Origin: Stomorhina lunata
Taxonomy: Eukaryota > Arthropoda > Insecta > Diptera > Rhiniidae
Length of the DNA stretch: 64,000 nucleotides
Assembly (NCBI GenBank): GCA_933228675.1
Contig: OW121742.1
Span: 110,599,601-110,663,600 of the forward strand
Direction of reading: 5' to 3'
Position 1 is the first letter of the stretch. The number at the start of each line of letters is the position of its first letter. Below the pieces are notes generated by a model, which searched no databases, was not told the DNA's origin, and was given only the letters and a program-made list of their open reading frames with translations. The position numbers were made by a program, and so were the translations under genes. Shown piece by piece: positions 1 to 11,099 of the stretch.

Positions 1-266
1 TTCTATAGAAAAGTTGGCGACCGCCTGAGTTTTCTTTAGAAAAGTTGGCGATCGCCTGAGTTTTCTTTAGAAAAGTTGGCGATCGCCTGAGTTTTCTTTT
101 GAAAAGTTGGTGATCGCCTGAGTTTTCTTTTGAAAAGTTGGCGATCGCCTGAGTTTTCTTTTGAAAAGTTGGCGATCGCCTTAGTTTTCTATAGAAAAGT
201 TGGCGATCGCCTTAGTTTTCTATAGAAAAGTTGGCGATCGTCTGAGTTTTCTTTAGAAAAGTTGGC
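1..266. repeat. 31-bp minisatellite with GGCGATCGCC spacer
   Basis: About eight to nine tandem units of roughly 31 bp. Each joins a TTTTCT(T/A)TAGAAAA-type palindrome to the linker GTTGGCGATCGCCTGAG. The linker contains a second perfect palindrome, GGCGATCGCC. The array probably continues left of the window. It belongs to the same superfamily as the arrays at 9.1-15.6 kb. Confidence 0.9.
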
Positions 267-620
267 GTTGGGTTCGAACCCCAGTCACGGCAACATCAAT
301 ATCTGTAATTATTAATTTCTATTAAAATAATTAATATCCTTTATTCCTCAACGGAAATGGCGATGGATAGGCCACACACTTCGAAGGCCAAATACCAACA
401 TTGCTCGACAAGCGCTTCGTTGGAATCCACAAGGAAGCGGCCGTCGTGTTGGTGCACCTGCTAGAACGTGGAGAAGGTCAATTGATGCGGAGTTACAAGC
501 AGCAAACTATTCATGGAATGGTGTATGCCTAACATCTCGCAATAGAGTTCGATATAAAAGGATGGTTGAGGCCCTATGCTCCACTGGGAGTCAAGGATAA
601 CAGAAGAAGAAGAAAATAAT
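262..620 (+). mobile_element. LINE 3' end fossil behind a tRNA-like B-box
   Basis: The translation near 355-590 reads WRWIGHTLRR, then IARQALRWNPQGSGRRGAP, TWRRSIDAELQAANYSWNG and NRVRYKRMVEALCSTGSQG. This is the typical C-terminal tail of RTE/CR1-like LINE polyproteins. The 3' end is a short GAA/AAG-rich tail (about 603-618). Just upstream (267-285) lies GGTTCGAACCCC, a match to the tRNA B box, so the unit may be a SINE-like composite. Two further copies of the same 3' end occur at 1590-1850 (inverted) and 7668-7712. Family placement is inference. Confidence 0.65.
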
Positions 621-699
621 TAATCCTTCAGCAATAACAAGCCGTCGATGTAAAAGAAATAAAATTGGCTGTAGAAAAAAAGTTTAAAATAATACGTCT

Positions 700-1350
700 T
701 AATAACAACAAATGGCTCAACTTCACTTAAAAAAAGACAAGTTCGGAAGGAGTTCCGAACCAGGAGTGCGCATATCGCATATTATATGTTCCGAAACAGG
801 GATTGTGGCCACTATATCTTCAGAAGTACTTGGAGCTCAACTCTCCGGCACTTCCTTAGTTTTTTCTTCTTTTCTAGATGGATTTTTTTCTTTCTGAGGT
901 AACCAGCTTCGAGGGAAAGATTACACAAAGCCTTTATAGTCTTCTGAGTGGAAGCAACCTTCCAGTGCATGTGGGTTAAGTTTCACAACTCATGAACTCT
1001 TGAGGAAAAGTATAGGAAGGGAATCCGAACTAGGAGGTCGCAGATTGTTCATGGCTTGTAGTTGAAACTGGGGTTGTAACATGAAGCAACGAGCTTAGAG
1101 GGACATTCAAAAGAAAGATTACCCAATGAATGGTTCGCAGATCACTTTCTACTTTCAACCTTTCAGTACATGAACGTTAAGCTCTACAATTCTTCTGAGA
1201 AAAAGTGTAGCAAGGAAACCCAAACTGCACATATTTCTCATGGTTTGTAATTGAGATAGGGTTTGGGATTTTAGCCTTAGAATTACTTGGAGCTAAACTC
1301 TCAAACACTTTCTTAGTTTTTTCATCTATTCCCGATGAATTTTTGTGGTA
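700..1350 (+). repeat. Three diverged copies of a ~200-300 bp repeat
   Basis: Segments beginning near 735, 1010 and 1205 share phrases such as GGAAGGAGTTCCGAACCAGG / GGAAGGGAATCCGAACTAGG. The first and third also share a stretch ending TTCTTAGTTTTTTCATCT. The copies are strongly diverged and carry no convincing reading frame. Nothing else is recognised here. Confidence 0.45.
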
Positions 1351-1559
1351 AGTAGAATGTCTGGACTTAGCAGTCGTTTTGCCTGTAGCTTAACCAGGTA
1401 CTTCATTCAAACTAACCTAAGTCTTAGAAGTAGGCTATTCATCTCAGCCGAAGACTGTCGTTGTCAGAGGGTTGTCGTATATAATGAAGCGTTTGGCCGG
1501 ATTACATGGGTCACGAATTTTTGATATTTGGCTGCCAAATCAATGAAACGCTGAGGAAA

Positions 1560-1850
1560 CGTCAATGATACTGGGAAGCAGACAATTCTTCTTCTTCTTC
1601 TGGTATCCTTGACTCTCAGTGGAGCCATATGGCCTCAACCATGCTTTTATATCAAACTCTATTAGACATACGTCATTCCATGAATAGTTTGCTGTTTTCA
1701 ACTCCGCAACCTTCCACGTCAACCTTCCCACGTTCAAGCAAGCCCACCAACACGACAGCCGCTTTCCTGTGGGTACCCATAAAGCGATTGTCGAGCAATG
1801 TTGGTATTTGGCGTTCGAAGTGTGTCGTCTATTTACAGCCATTTTGGTTG
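1560..1850 (-). mobile_element. LINE 3' end fossil, inverted copy
   Basis: The minus strand carries the same terminal LINE segment as 340-620: a reading frame with ANYSWNDVCLIEFDIKAWLR followed by the CTCCACTGAGAGTCAAGG box and GAAGAAGAAGAA. It is frameshifted relative to the plus copy. The two copies form an inverted pair about 1 kb apart. Confidence 0.6.
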
Positions 1851-2898
1851 GCGTACCTCTATAGAAGCAGGATCTAATTTAGAATCTGCGTGATGGGATA
1901 ATAGGGCTTTAACTGGCTGCCCAATATAGGCAACAGACTACAGTTGAGGAAGAATGGTGGATTGCACTTGATAGAGTACTTTCACTAAGTCTTTCTGATA
2001 AGAATGACCCTTCCGGGGATCAGAGCTAGCAAAAGCAACATCTTCCATATCAAAGCCTTAAACCTCATAGCTCGTAAACCTCCGCATTGCTACAAGATTG
2101 CTACTCATCGCAGAGGTTCTGTTTCTCTATCAACAAATGTGTTCAAGTCAGGCCATCCTAAATTGGCCCTAATACCTCACTTAGAAAATCGAAAATAAAT
2201 TTCGTAATACTTACTTCCGCTTCCAGATAAGATAGAGATTTAGTTTTCAAACAGAGAATCGGCGATACATAAACTATCTTCCGGTTCATGAACGTTAAGT
2301 CTCGAATTCGATGATTAACTTCCCGATTTCTTGATACATTGTCCTAACTTTCCAAACGTCATTCCTAATGCAATACGGCATAAAAAAACCTGAGTAAACA
2401 AAAGATATTTGTTTTGTTTCTAGCGACTAGTATCTAACTATGTTCTATTTGTTCAGAATTGTCGACTTAGCAATTAAGACACGTGTTTAAATAATCTTGT
2501 TTTATAACAATATTTAAATAATGGATCCATGAGTGCCTATAGCCGCAATTAAAAAAATTGTTTATAAAATGAATAGACACTTCAAATCATTTCATTTAAG
2601 GGTTAAAGTATTTATTTTGGAGCCTAAAAGTAGGCTGCTCTTTAAGACAATATATCTTTATCTGTAGAACTCCGATGTTGGAAGGTTGGAAGCAATCTTC
2701 AACCATTTCAACTGTCGAACTTCATACTAAATTTTAACAAACAAATGATTTATTTGGAATTCAAAATTTGTAATTTGAATATCTTCTTTATTGAAAATAA
2801 GTTTTTTTTTTACGATCGAACATCTCTTGTTTAATCGTCTAGGGTCGATTTTAAGGTTTCATAAAAGTTTAAAAAACCTGGACCCAACCTTCACCAAC
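1851..2898. other. AT-rich intergenic DNA, no supported gene
   Basis: No reading frame with family signal, splice logic or promoter was found. The only notable site is a TTTATT at 2899-2904, the minus-strand AATAAA for the peritrophin-like gene ending at 2912. Confidence 0.5.
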
Positions 2899-2911
2899 TT
2901 TATTCCTACAC

Positions 2912-4349
2912 TTATACACCGCGCATCTGAAGCAGGTGCTTACCAAGTGAAAGCGATTCACTTAAATGAACGCAGGTCTGCTGTTTCTCATCAAATCTGG
3001 TGCCGTCGGCACAGGGTCTTTCTATGTCGCACTCACACTGACAGACAATATAGCCAGTGCTATTGGGATCGGCAAACATTTTTCCATCAGCTTGACCCTC
3101 ACATTTGCCTGTCTGAGCACAAGTTATCCCGGAAGGACCGGTGCCTGCATTGGCTGGAGTACCAGGAGTGGCAGGAGTCGCGGGAGTGGCAGGAGTCGCT
3201 GGAGTGGCAGGAGTCGCGGGAGTGGCAGGAGTAGCGGGAGTGGCAGGAGTGGCAGGAGTAGCGGGAGTGGCAGGGGTCGCGGGAGTGGCAGGAGTCGCTT
3301 TAGTGGCAGGAGTCGCGGGAGTGGCAGGAGTCGCGGGAGTGGCCGGAGTTATTGGAGTAGGATAAGTTCCAGTACTGCCACCATTCAAATGATCGCAAGT
3401 CTGTAGCGTTTCATTAAACTTAGTACCCGGAGCGCAGGGCATTTCTATATCACACTCACACTGACACAGAATATACCCATTACCATTAGAATCAGCAAAC
3501 ATTTTACCATCCGGTTGACCCTCACACTTGCCCTGCTGTGAGCATGTTATGCCCGAAGGACCTGTTCCCGGGTTACCTTCGTTTAAATGAACGCATGTTT
3601 GAAGAGTTTCATTAAATTTTGTACCAGGAGCACAGGACATCTGTATTTCACACTCACACTGGCAGACAATATAACCATTGCCATTGGGATCTGCAAACAT
3701 TTTGCCATCGGGTTGATTCAAACACTTGCCTTGTACGGCGCATGAAATCCCGGATGGGCCTGTTCCAGGATTGGAAGGAGTGGAAGGTGTACCGGGTGTA
3801 ACAGGAGTAATTGGAGTGGCGGGAGTAGCAGGTGTGGCGGGAGTAGCAGGTGTGGCGGGAGTAGCAGGTGTGGCGGGAGTAGCAGGTGTGGCGGGAGTAG
3901 CAGGTGTGGCGGGAGTAGCAGGTGTACCGGGAGTGGCTGGAGTAATTGGAGTTGCGGGTGTGGGTGGAGTTCCAGGTGTGGCTGGAGTACCAGGTGTTCC
4001 TGGATTACCTTCATTCAAATGAACGCAAGTCTGTTGTTGCTCATCAAATCTCGTACCCTCAGCACATGGTCTCTCAATATCACACTCACACTGACATACA
4101 ATATAACCCGTGCTATTGGGATCAGCAAACAATTTTCCATCTGGCTGACCCTCACATTTTCCTGTCTGAGCGCAAGTTATACCCGATGGTCCTGTCTGGG
4201 GAGGAGCCAAAGCAATGCCTAAGGCAAGGCCTAAATTCAGTAGAAGTAGTAGGAAAGTAGCAACTAAAATTAAGGAAAATAATTATATACTTTGTTCAAA
4301 AGAATTTGGAAAAAAAATTCTTAGAATTAAGAAACTAACCTTTAAACAT
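2912..4349 (-). CDS. Secreted peritrophin/mucin-like protein, four C-x-C-x-C modules and TP-rich linkers
   Basis: Two-exon model: 4340-4349 (ATG TTT AAA G, donor GTTAGT) joined to 2912-4263 (acceptor TTTTAG), giving 453 residues in one frame. Residues 1-23 form a signal peptide rich in Leu ([20 protein letters not shown]). Four modules begin GPSGI(T/S)C and have the spacing C-x5-C-x19-C-x-C-x-C-x5-C-x12-C. They are separated by long ATP/TP repeats, likely O-glycosylated. The module resembles a derived CBM14/peritrophin-A domain (Y-hydrophobic-C, then PC-x-x-GT-(R/K)-F), but lacks the classical six-Cys spacing, so chitin binding is inferred only. AATAAA lies 8 bp past the stop and a TATAAA at 4441-4446 is about 95 bp upstream of the ATG. 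The TP-coding minisatellite is likely length-variable. Closest relatives in the window are the genes at 5140 and 24244. Confidence 0.85.
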
Positions 4350-4440
4350 TATCTCAGCTGCTTTAGGACTAAATAACTTTCAAGTGTTGAGCGTTTGCAA
4401 TTTTAATGCAAATTAAAAAATTTTTGGCAAACTGATTAGG

Positions 4441-4446
4441 TTTATA
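4441..4446 (-). promoter_or_regulatory. TATA box of the 2912-4349 gene
   Basis: TATAAA on the minus strand about 95 bp before the ATG at 4349, a spacing similar to the TATA boxes of the other secreted genes in this window. Inferred by position and sequence only. Confidence 0.45.
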
Positions 4447-4569
4447 TTCTTGGAAATAAACACACTTCTTCAATCTACTTTAAGTAGAGATCTGTCAACT
4501 AGATTAGACAATGTGTGACGAGGTGATAGGGTGTTATATGAGTTAAAGCTGTCACTCATTAAAGAGGTT

Positions 4570-4850
4570 TGCTTTAAGGTGCTGTTATTTGATATTTGTC
4601 TTTGGGTGTTTGGAATGAAAATGAGCATTGCGAATCCAATTTGCGCATATGTAATGTTAGATAGAGTCTGGTTACAATGAAGTATTGCTTCTCTACTACT
4701 ATTATAACAACCGCTTCCTTTCTTATATCCGCTATCATTACTGTTTCTATTAGAACTTTCATTAAAGTTTTCACTTCGATTTTCATTTCAATTTCCACTT
4801 CCGCTTTCACAATAGCTTCCACTACCGTTCTCATTGCCATTAGTATTTAT
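4570..4850 (-). pseudogene. Decayed Gly-Ser-Asn repeat coding fragment
   Basis: The minus strand reads GNENGSGSYCESGSGN, a stop, NENRSENFNESSNRNSNDSG and so on. This matches the composition and register of the GSGN repeat of the neighbouring gene (5140-7364), with substitutions and stops. There is no signal peptide or cysteine module in frame. I interpret it as a pseudogenised copy or duplicated exon fragment of a GSGN-type peritrophin gene. Confidence 0.5.
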
Positions 4851-5139
4851 ACATAATCCAATCATATCTACCTTGGATCCACCGGCTTCTCCAATATAAT
4901 ACTCAAAAATTCTCAAAGTTTTTGAGACTCATACAATACCGGTCTAAAAGAATCTCTGCCAACATTATTTTCCAATTCAACCCATCAAAAATGTTTCCAT
5001 CATCTCTGGAGAGGCCAGAAAGTCTAATTCCACAAACTCCCATTAAAAACTCCAAAACATTATTTTGCAAATAACATGACATTTTATTAAATACTCAAAT
5101 AAATTTCTAACTACATTCTAAAAAGAAAGCCTCTACAAC

Positions 5140-7364
5140 TCAAACCACTGTGCAATTGACATTTGCTGCATGATTGCATGTCAACAGGTCGTTATCCCAC
5201 AACAGACCTTTGGCACAATCCATCTCAACTTCACACTCGCACTGACACACCACATACTGGGAGCAACTGTTTAAAGAGGGAAAGATCGTGCCTTCGGCTT
5301 GCTTCTCACAACGACCGCCACTAGGGCAAGCAATGCCTGAAGGTCCGGCTGACGGGCCTGAGGGCGGTGTATAAGGCCATGGACATTTATAGTTTTGCGG
5401 ATAGTCACAGTATTCAGTTTTGGGATTGTAGATGAGATTATTGGGACAGGAAATTTCGATGGCACAGCCGTAATTGCATTTGTAGAATTTATTGCAGACA
5501 CCATCGATGGGTAAGAGTGTGCCTTCGGTTTGATTCTGACACAGAGTTTCATTGTTAGGGCAAGCTATGCTGTTTCCATTATCGTTTACGCTACCGTTAC
5601 CATTTCCATTACCACTTCCATTGCCATTTCCGCTACCATTTCCACTACCGCTTCCACTGTTGTTTCCACTGCCATTTCCACTACCACTTCCACTGTTGTT
5701 TCCACCATTGCTTCCACTACCGCTTCCACTGCCATTTCCACTACCGTTTTCACTACCGCTTCCACTGCCGTTTCCACTACCGCTTTCACTACCATTTCCA
5801 CTGCCATTTCCACTACCACTGTTGTTTCCACTACCATTTCCACTACCGCTTCCACTGCCATTTCCACTTCCACTACCGCTTCCACTGCCATTTCCACTAC
5901 CACTTCCACTGTTGTTTCCACTGCCATTTCCACTACCACTTCCACTGTTGTTTCCACTGCCATTTCCACTACCACTACCACTACCACTTCCACTGTTGTT
6001 TCCACCATTGCTTCCACTACCGCTTCCACTGCCATTTCCACTACCGTTTCCACTACCGCTTCCACTGCCGTTTCCACTACCGCTTCCACTACCATTTCCA
6101 CTGCCATTTCCACTACCACTGTTGTTTCCACTACCATTTCCACTACCGCTTCCACTGCCATTTCCACTACCGCTTCCACTGTCATTTCCACTACCACTTC
6201 CATTTCCCCCCAAACTTACACAACTCATCTTACTCTCCTCGAACTTGGTACCCGCTGGACAGGGTCTTTCCAATTCACACTCGCACTGACACACAATGTA
6301 ACCATTACTTTGAGAGCTGGCAAATATTTTACCATCTACTTGTCCCACGCATAAGCCCGGCTGGGCACATGTTATACCTGAAGGTCCTGTTGTGGGTGGG
6401 GTCGATTGCCAGGGACAATCTACATTTTCGGGATAATCACAGATGTGTGTTACAAGATTATATTGTAAATTATTAGGACAGGATATGATATTGGCGCAAC
6501 CTCCAACACAAACTATGAACTGATTGCAAGTGCCATTGACATGGGAAACGCTGCCATCGGGCTGATCGATACAAACGGTTATGTTGTTCTGGCAATTGTT
6601 ATCGGTTTGTGTGGGAGAAGGTGTATTTGGGTTAGGGGATGTTGAAGGAGTGGAGGCTGTTGGTGTGGAGGGTGTTTCTGGTGTTGGAGTTTCGGGCGAT
6701 GAAGGAGTTGAGGGGGTTTCGGGAATGGAAGGTGTTGAGGGAGTATCGGGTGAGGAAGGTGTTGAAGGAGTTTCGGGAATAGAAGGTGTTGAGGGAGTAT
6801 CTGGAGAAGGTGTCGGGGGAGAATCGGGTGAGGAAGGTGTTGAAGGAGTTTCAGGAATAGAAGGTGTTGAGGGAGTATCGGGAGCAGAAGGTGTCGAGGG
6901 CGTTTCAGGTAATGAAGGCGTTGAAGGAGTTTCGGGAGATGGAGTCGTAGGACATTCCGGTGGTGTTGGAGTCGCAGGGCAATTTGGATTCAATATACAA
7001 CCATACGTTGCACAACATGCCGAACAATCCGATTCTTCACTGTTAAAGTTCTCAAACTCAATATCACAACGAGCTCTTTGTCTCAAATCACAGACACCCT
7101 TAAAACGATTAAAGTGCAGACCAAAAGGACAGCTCAAAATACGATCGGTTTCACCATTCTCACAAACCACAAAGCGACTACAGTCGGCGGGATGAGATAA
7201 ACGTGCGCCATTCTTTTGAATTTCACAAATATCCAGAGCCCAAATGGGTGTTAAGTAGAGGCAAAAAAGCAGACAGTATGTAAGCACTAGATTTAAGAGA
7301 AGATGCTTATAAAATTTCGAATATCCTGCTTAAAATTCCTTGTCGTTAACTTACTTTTTAGCAT
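5140..7364 (-). CDS. Peritrophin-like protein: CBM14 domains, TPSTPS and GSGN mucin-like repeats
   Basis: Two exons: 7355-7364 (ATG CTA AAA A, donor GTAAGT) and 5140-7286 (acceptor ATCTAG), giving 718 residues. A signal peptide spans about residues 1-21. A classical peritrophin-A/CBM14 domain follows (residues 22-79, Cys spacing x14, x5, x10, x12, x7). Next come a (E)TPSTPS linker, a second CBM14-like domain (CIDQPDGSVSH to NVDCPW), a GPSGITC C-x-C-x-C module, about 220 residues of GSGN/GSGS repeats, another CBM14-like domain (CQNQTEGTLL to YKCPW) and a final GPSGIAC module ending NCTVV. CBM14 domains bind chitin in peritrophic matrix and cuticle; here that role is inferred. AATAAA (minus) is at 5083-5088 and a TATATAAAA box is near 7471-7480. 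The GSGN segment is a coding minisatellite and fossils of it flank the gene on both sides. Confidence 0.9.
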
Positions 7365-7470
7365 TTTAACAAGTCTTTCGAATTATTTATTTATTTTTTC
7401 TTTTTTGCTGAAGAACTTTAGTATCTTTCCAAGACTTATCGCTACTAATGATTGAGGAAATCATGAGTTG

Positions 7471-7480
7471 TTTTTATATA
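7471..7480 (-). promoter_or_regulatory. TATA box of the 5140-7364 gene
   Basis: TATATAAAAA on the minus strand, about 105 bp upstream of the ATG at 7364. Position and sequence fit a core promoter. Confidence 0.5.
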
Positions 7481-7663
7481 GTCTAACAAATTTTTAATGT
7501 TTGTTGTAAATATATATGATATCTGTAAAATATTCATCTGATTGATAATGTTTTTCAAAATGATGAATAATGATTTGAAAAACTTGTAACTTTGGTTTGT
7601 ATGTCGATTTATTTGTCTAAACAGGGTGCAACACCAAAGAAATATTAATATACAATATTTCCC

Positions 7664-7712
7664 TTAGGCCTATGCTCCACTGGGAGTCAAGGATAACAGA
7701 AGAAGAAGAATT
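7664..7712 (+). mobile_element. 3' terminal 45 bp of the LINE at 340-620
   Basis: GGCCTATGCTCCACTGGGAG, then TCAAGGATAACAG and (AAG)n, matches the LINE 3' end at about 570-618 nearly base for base. It is a severely 5'-truncated insertion, as expected of target-primed LINE integration. Confidence 0.6.
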
Positions 7713-7779
7713 TCCCTTAGAATTCCAAGATCTTTGCGGATCATTAATAGATCATAAGCTTATAGCCAGGTAAAGGCAA

Positions 7780-9075
7780 AATCTGCATTTTTCGAGATAT
7801 TTGGAAATCTCTGCAAATATCTCTACCGCTTATACTGACCATTTCCCCTACCAGCTAAAACTATTTGGCAAACTCTAAGTTTCGGAGCCTCTGGAAAGGT
7901 CAATATCAAACTTTTATATAGGTATTTTCACGGGAATCACCGAGATTTGTGGATCAATAAGCATATAAATTACCACTATTATTTGTGTTTCCTCTTCCGT
8001 TTTCTCTACCGCTTCTACTGCCATCTCAACTACCAGCTATTTTGCAAACTCAAAGTTTCGAACCTTCTGGAAATGCCAGCATCAAACTTTGATATAGATA
8101 TTTGGTATTACGAAAATCGCTAAGATCTGTAGATTAATAATCACGATCAATACCGCATTCAATATTGTTTTAATTAATATTTCCAATCCCGTTTTCGCTA
8201 CCGCTTCCACTGCCATTTCAACTGCAAATTTGGCAAACTCCAAGTTTCAGAGCTTCTGGAAAGGTCAATATCAAACTTTTATATAGGTATTCGGTATCAC
8301 GGGAATCGCCGAGATTTGCAGATTAATGAGCATTTAAATTACCACTGTTATTTGTGTTTCTCCTTCCATTTTCTCTACAGCTTCCACTGCCATCTCCATT
8401 ACCAGCCATTTTGCAAACTCAAAGTTTCAAACCTTCTGGAAAGGCCAATATCAAACCTTGATATAGGTATTTGATATTAAGGGAATCGCTAAGATCTGTA
8501 GACTAATAATCAAGATCAATACTGCATTCATTATTGTTTTAATTAACATTTCCAATCCCGTTTTCTCTACCGCTTCCACTGCCATTTCAACTGCCAGCTT
8601 AATTTATTCGGCAAACTCCAAGTTTCGAAGCTTTTGGAGCTTTTGGCCAATATCAAACTTTGATATAGGTATTTGGTATCACGGGAATCGCTAAGATTTG
8701 AAGATTAATAATCAAGATCAATACCGCATTCATTATTGTTTTAATTAACATTTCCAATCCCGTTTTCGCTACCGCTTCCACAGCCATATCCATTAGCAGC
8801 TAAAGTTATTTTGCAAACTCTAAGTTTCGTAACTTCTGGAAAGGCCAATATCAAACTTTTTTATAGGTATTTGGTATCACGGGAATCCCAAATATTTGCA
8901 AATTAATAAACATTTAAAATAACACTGTTATTTGCATTTTCACTTTTGTTATCTCTACCGCTTCCACTGACCATTTCCCCTACCAACTAAAACTATTTGG
9001 GAAACTCTAAGTTTCGGACCTTCTGGAAAAGCCAGTATCAAACATTTATATAGGTATTTGGTATCACGAGAACCG
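7780..9075. repeat. ~190-bp tandem repeat carrying GSGN coding fossils
   Basis: Seven diverged units, with anchor CTACCGCTTCCACTGCC near 7825, 8003, 8193, 8375, 8567, 8768 and 8954, spaced about 177-201 bp. The anchor region reads on the minus strand as GSGSGSENGIGN, matching GSGSENGSGN of the adjacent gene. The rest of each unit (AAACTCTAAGTTTCG, CTTCTGGAAAGG, ATATAGGTATTTGGTATCAC) is non-coding. No open frame crosses a unit. Confidence 0.7.
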
Positions 9076-9094
9076 ACAAGATTAGCAGAATTAT

Positions 9095-9608
9095 AATTTT
9101 CTTTAGAAATGTCTTCCTAACGTCAACTTTTCTATAGAAATGTCTTCCTAACGTCAACTTTCCTATAGAAATGTCTTCCTAACGTCAACTTTTCTATAGA
9201 AATATCTTCCTAACGTCAACTTTTCTATAGAAATATCTTCCTAACGTCAACTTTTCTATAGAAATATCTTCCTAACGTCAACTTTTCTATAGAAATATCT
9301 TCCTAACGTCAACTTTTCTATAGAAATATCTTCCTAACGTCAACTTTTCTATAGAAATATCTTCCTAACGTCAAATTTTCTATAGAAATATCTTCCTATC
9401 GTCTACGTTTCTATAGAAATATCTTCCTAACGTCAACTTTTCTATAGAAATGCCTTCCTAACGTCAACTTTTCTATAGAAATGCCTTCCTAACGTCAACT
9501 TTTCTATAGAAATGCCTTCCTAACGTCAACTTTTCTATAGAAATGCCTTCCTAACGTCAACTTTTCTATAGAAATGTCTTCCTAACGTCAACTTTTCTAT
9601 AGATGCAG
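9095..9608. repeat. 31-bp minisatellite (CTTCCTAACGTCAAC linker)
   Basis: About 16 units, each TTTTCTATAGAAA joined to TGTCTTCCTAACGTCAAC. Unit length counted as 31 bp. TGTCTT, TATCTT and TGCCTT variants occur in consecutive blocks, a sign of local homogenisation. Confidence 0.92.
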
Positions 9609-9639
9609 CTCAAGTTGTTGGAAGGTGACCAGATGTAAA

Positions 9640-11095
9640 AACGTCTAATAAGCCCAATATTTAACTTTGATATAAGTGTTTAGTATCATTGGAATTCCTA
9701 AGATCTGTAAATTAAAAGTCAAGAATAAATTGGAACCAACCCGATGATTTTAGTTACTTTAGATCATTTTACTTCAAGAAGCAGCTTAAATGTTTGAGGG
9801 TCCCAAATTTTCGGATTTACTGGAAAGGCTAATATGATAATTATTTTACATAGGAAGTCGATCTTAATAGATTTGTTAAGGTCTATAGTTCAGTAATTAA
9901 CATAATATCTAAGAAATCAATAAGAATTTCTGGCGCTATTAACAAAAATCTTAAAATTTTGGGATTTCCGGGATATTTGTTCAAAAAGTGATAACATTTG
10001 CGGGCTTCTAAAATCTAAACCGCTAAAGATATCAACATAAAATTTTGCAACTAAAAATCTTAATACTTAGTTAAATCAGATGACTAACAATAGTTTTCAG
10101 GTTTAACCCACAAATACCCGCAATTCCAAACGGAGTACAAAGTGGGACGAAAATTGGGATTTGGAAAATTTAAATTTAAGCCGCTAAAGATATCATTATA
10201 GAAATTTGTATTCAAAAAGCTTAATATTTTGTGAAATAAGATAACTTAAAAAACCCTAATTTTAACCCACAAATACCCAAAAATCCAAATGGAGTAAAAC
10301 GAAGGACGAAAAGAGAGTAAAGAGAAGTTAAGTCTCTAGATTTCTAGTTTTTTTTAAACAATGAGACCACAAATAAAGCTTATTGGTAAGAAAACTTCTA
10401 AAGAAACCGAAGCTTTGTTACTGCCGATATTTTGTTTTTAAAAAGTATATTCCCCAATGAAAAAATCCCCTTCAAATAATACAACTTTTTTGAAGACCCT
10501 CCATAACTTATTTATCAATTGATTAAATCTCATTTTGGTATTGTTAATTTGCTACCACCACCTCCTATCTATCACCCAATATCGTTAGATAATTATTCTA
10601 TTATTGATTCCCCGAATAGAATTTCACTATTTGAGTTGGCAAATGTTATCTCAAAGCGATAGAATAGAACATTGGCAGTGATTGCTAGCAGTATTTTTTC
10701 GATTGGATCAATTATTTCCGCAAATATTTAAAGACACGACCAGAATTTAGAAAAACAAAAGCAATTTTAAATACCTGATATCTGAATGGGAATCAAAAAA
10801 GCCAAGAAAGTATAAAAGTTTACATTAAGTACAAAGTACTTAAATACTTATAGTAAAAATATTTTAAAGTGTCTAAACATATGTTAGAAATAGTTAACAA
10901 ATTGCTACAAATTTGGAAAACATTTGAAGAAGATTAGATAGAACTAATGTAATTTTAATTTGAAATATCACATAGTAACACCTATGGGGATCCCTTAAAG
11001 TTTTCATTCAAGATCTTGGCTACAACGTATCTTATCTCTCTGAAAAGTCTATAATATTTTAAACGCAGAAAATTTCGTAATAGTCGGAACTGAAC
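9640..11095. repeat. AT-rich spacer with one two-copy repeat; no gene seen
   Basis: Segments at about 10010-10165 and 10185-10325 share CCGCTAAAGATATCA, TTTAACCCACAAATACCC and CCAAA(C/T)GGAGTA, so they are a diverged tandem pair of about 170 bp. A TATAAAAG sits near 10808 but is followed only by a very short frame. Nothing else is supported. Confidence 0.5.
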
Positions 11096-11099
11096 TATA

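Noticed and set aside
1..270. Regular repeats with palindromic cores resembling a CRISPR array
   Set aside because: The spacers are not unique, the units are contiguous minisatellite copies and the DNA is from a fly nucleus.
712..897. 61-codon plus-strand frame
   Set aside because: It lies in one of three diverged repeats that do not conserve the frame.
5530..6354. Plus-strand and alternative minus-strand frames across the Gly-Ser-Asn region
   Set aside because: They are shadows of the GSGN repeat of the peritrophin-like gene, with Thr/Ser-, Leu/Pro- or Val/Glu-only composition.
10800..10940. TATAAAAG near 10808 as a promoter
   Set aside because: The following ATG opens only about 18 codons and no splice model extends it.
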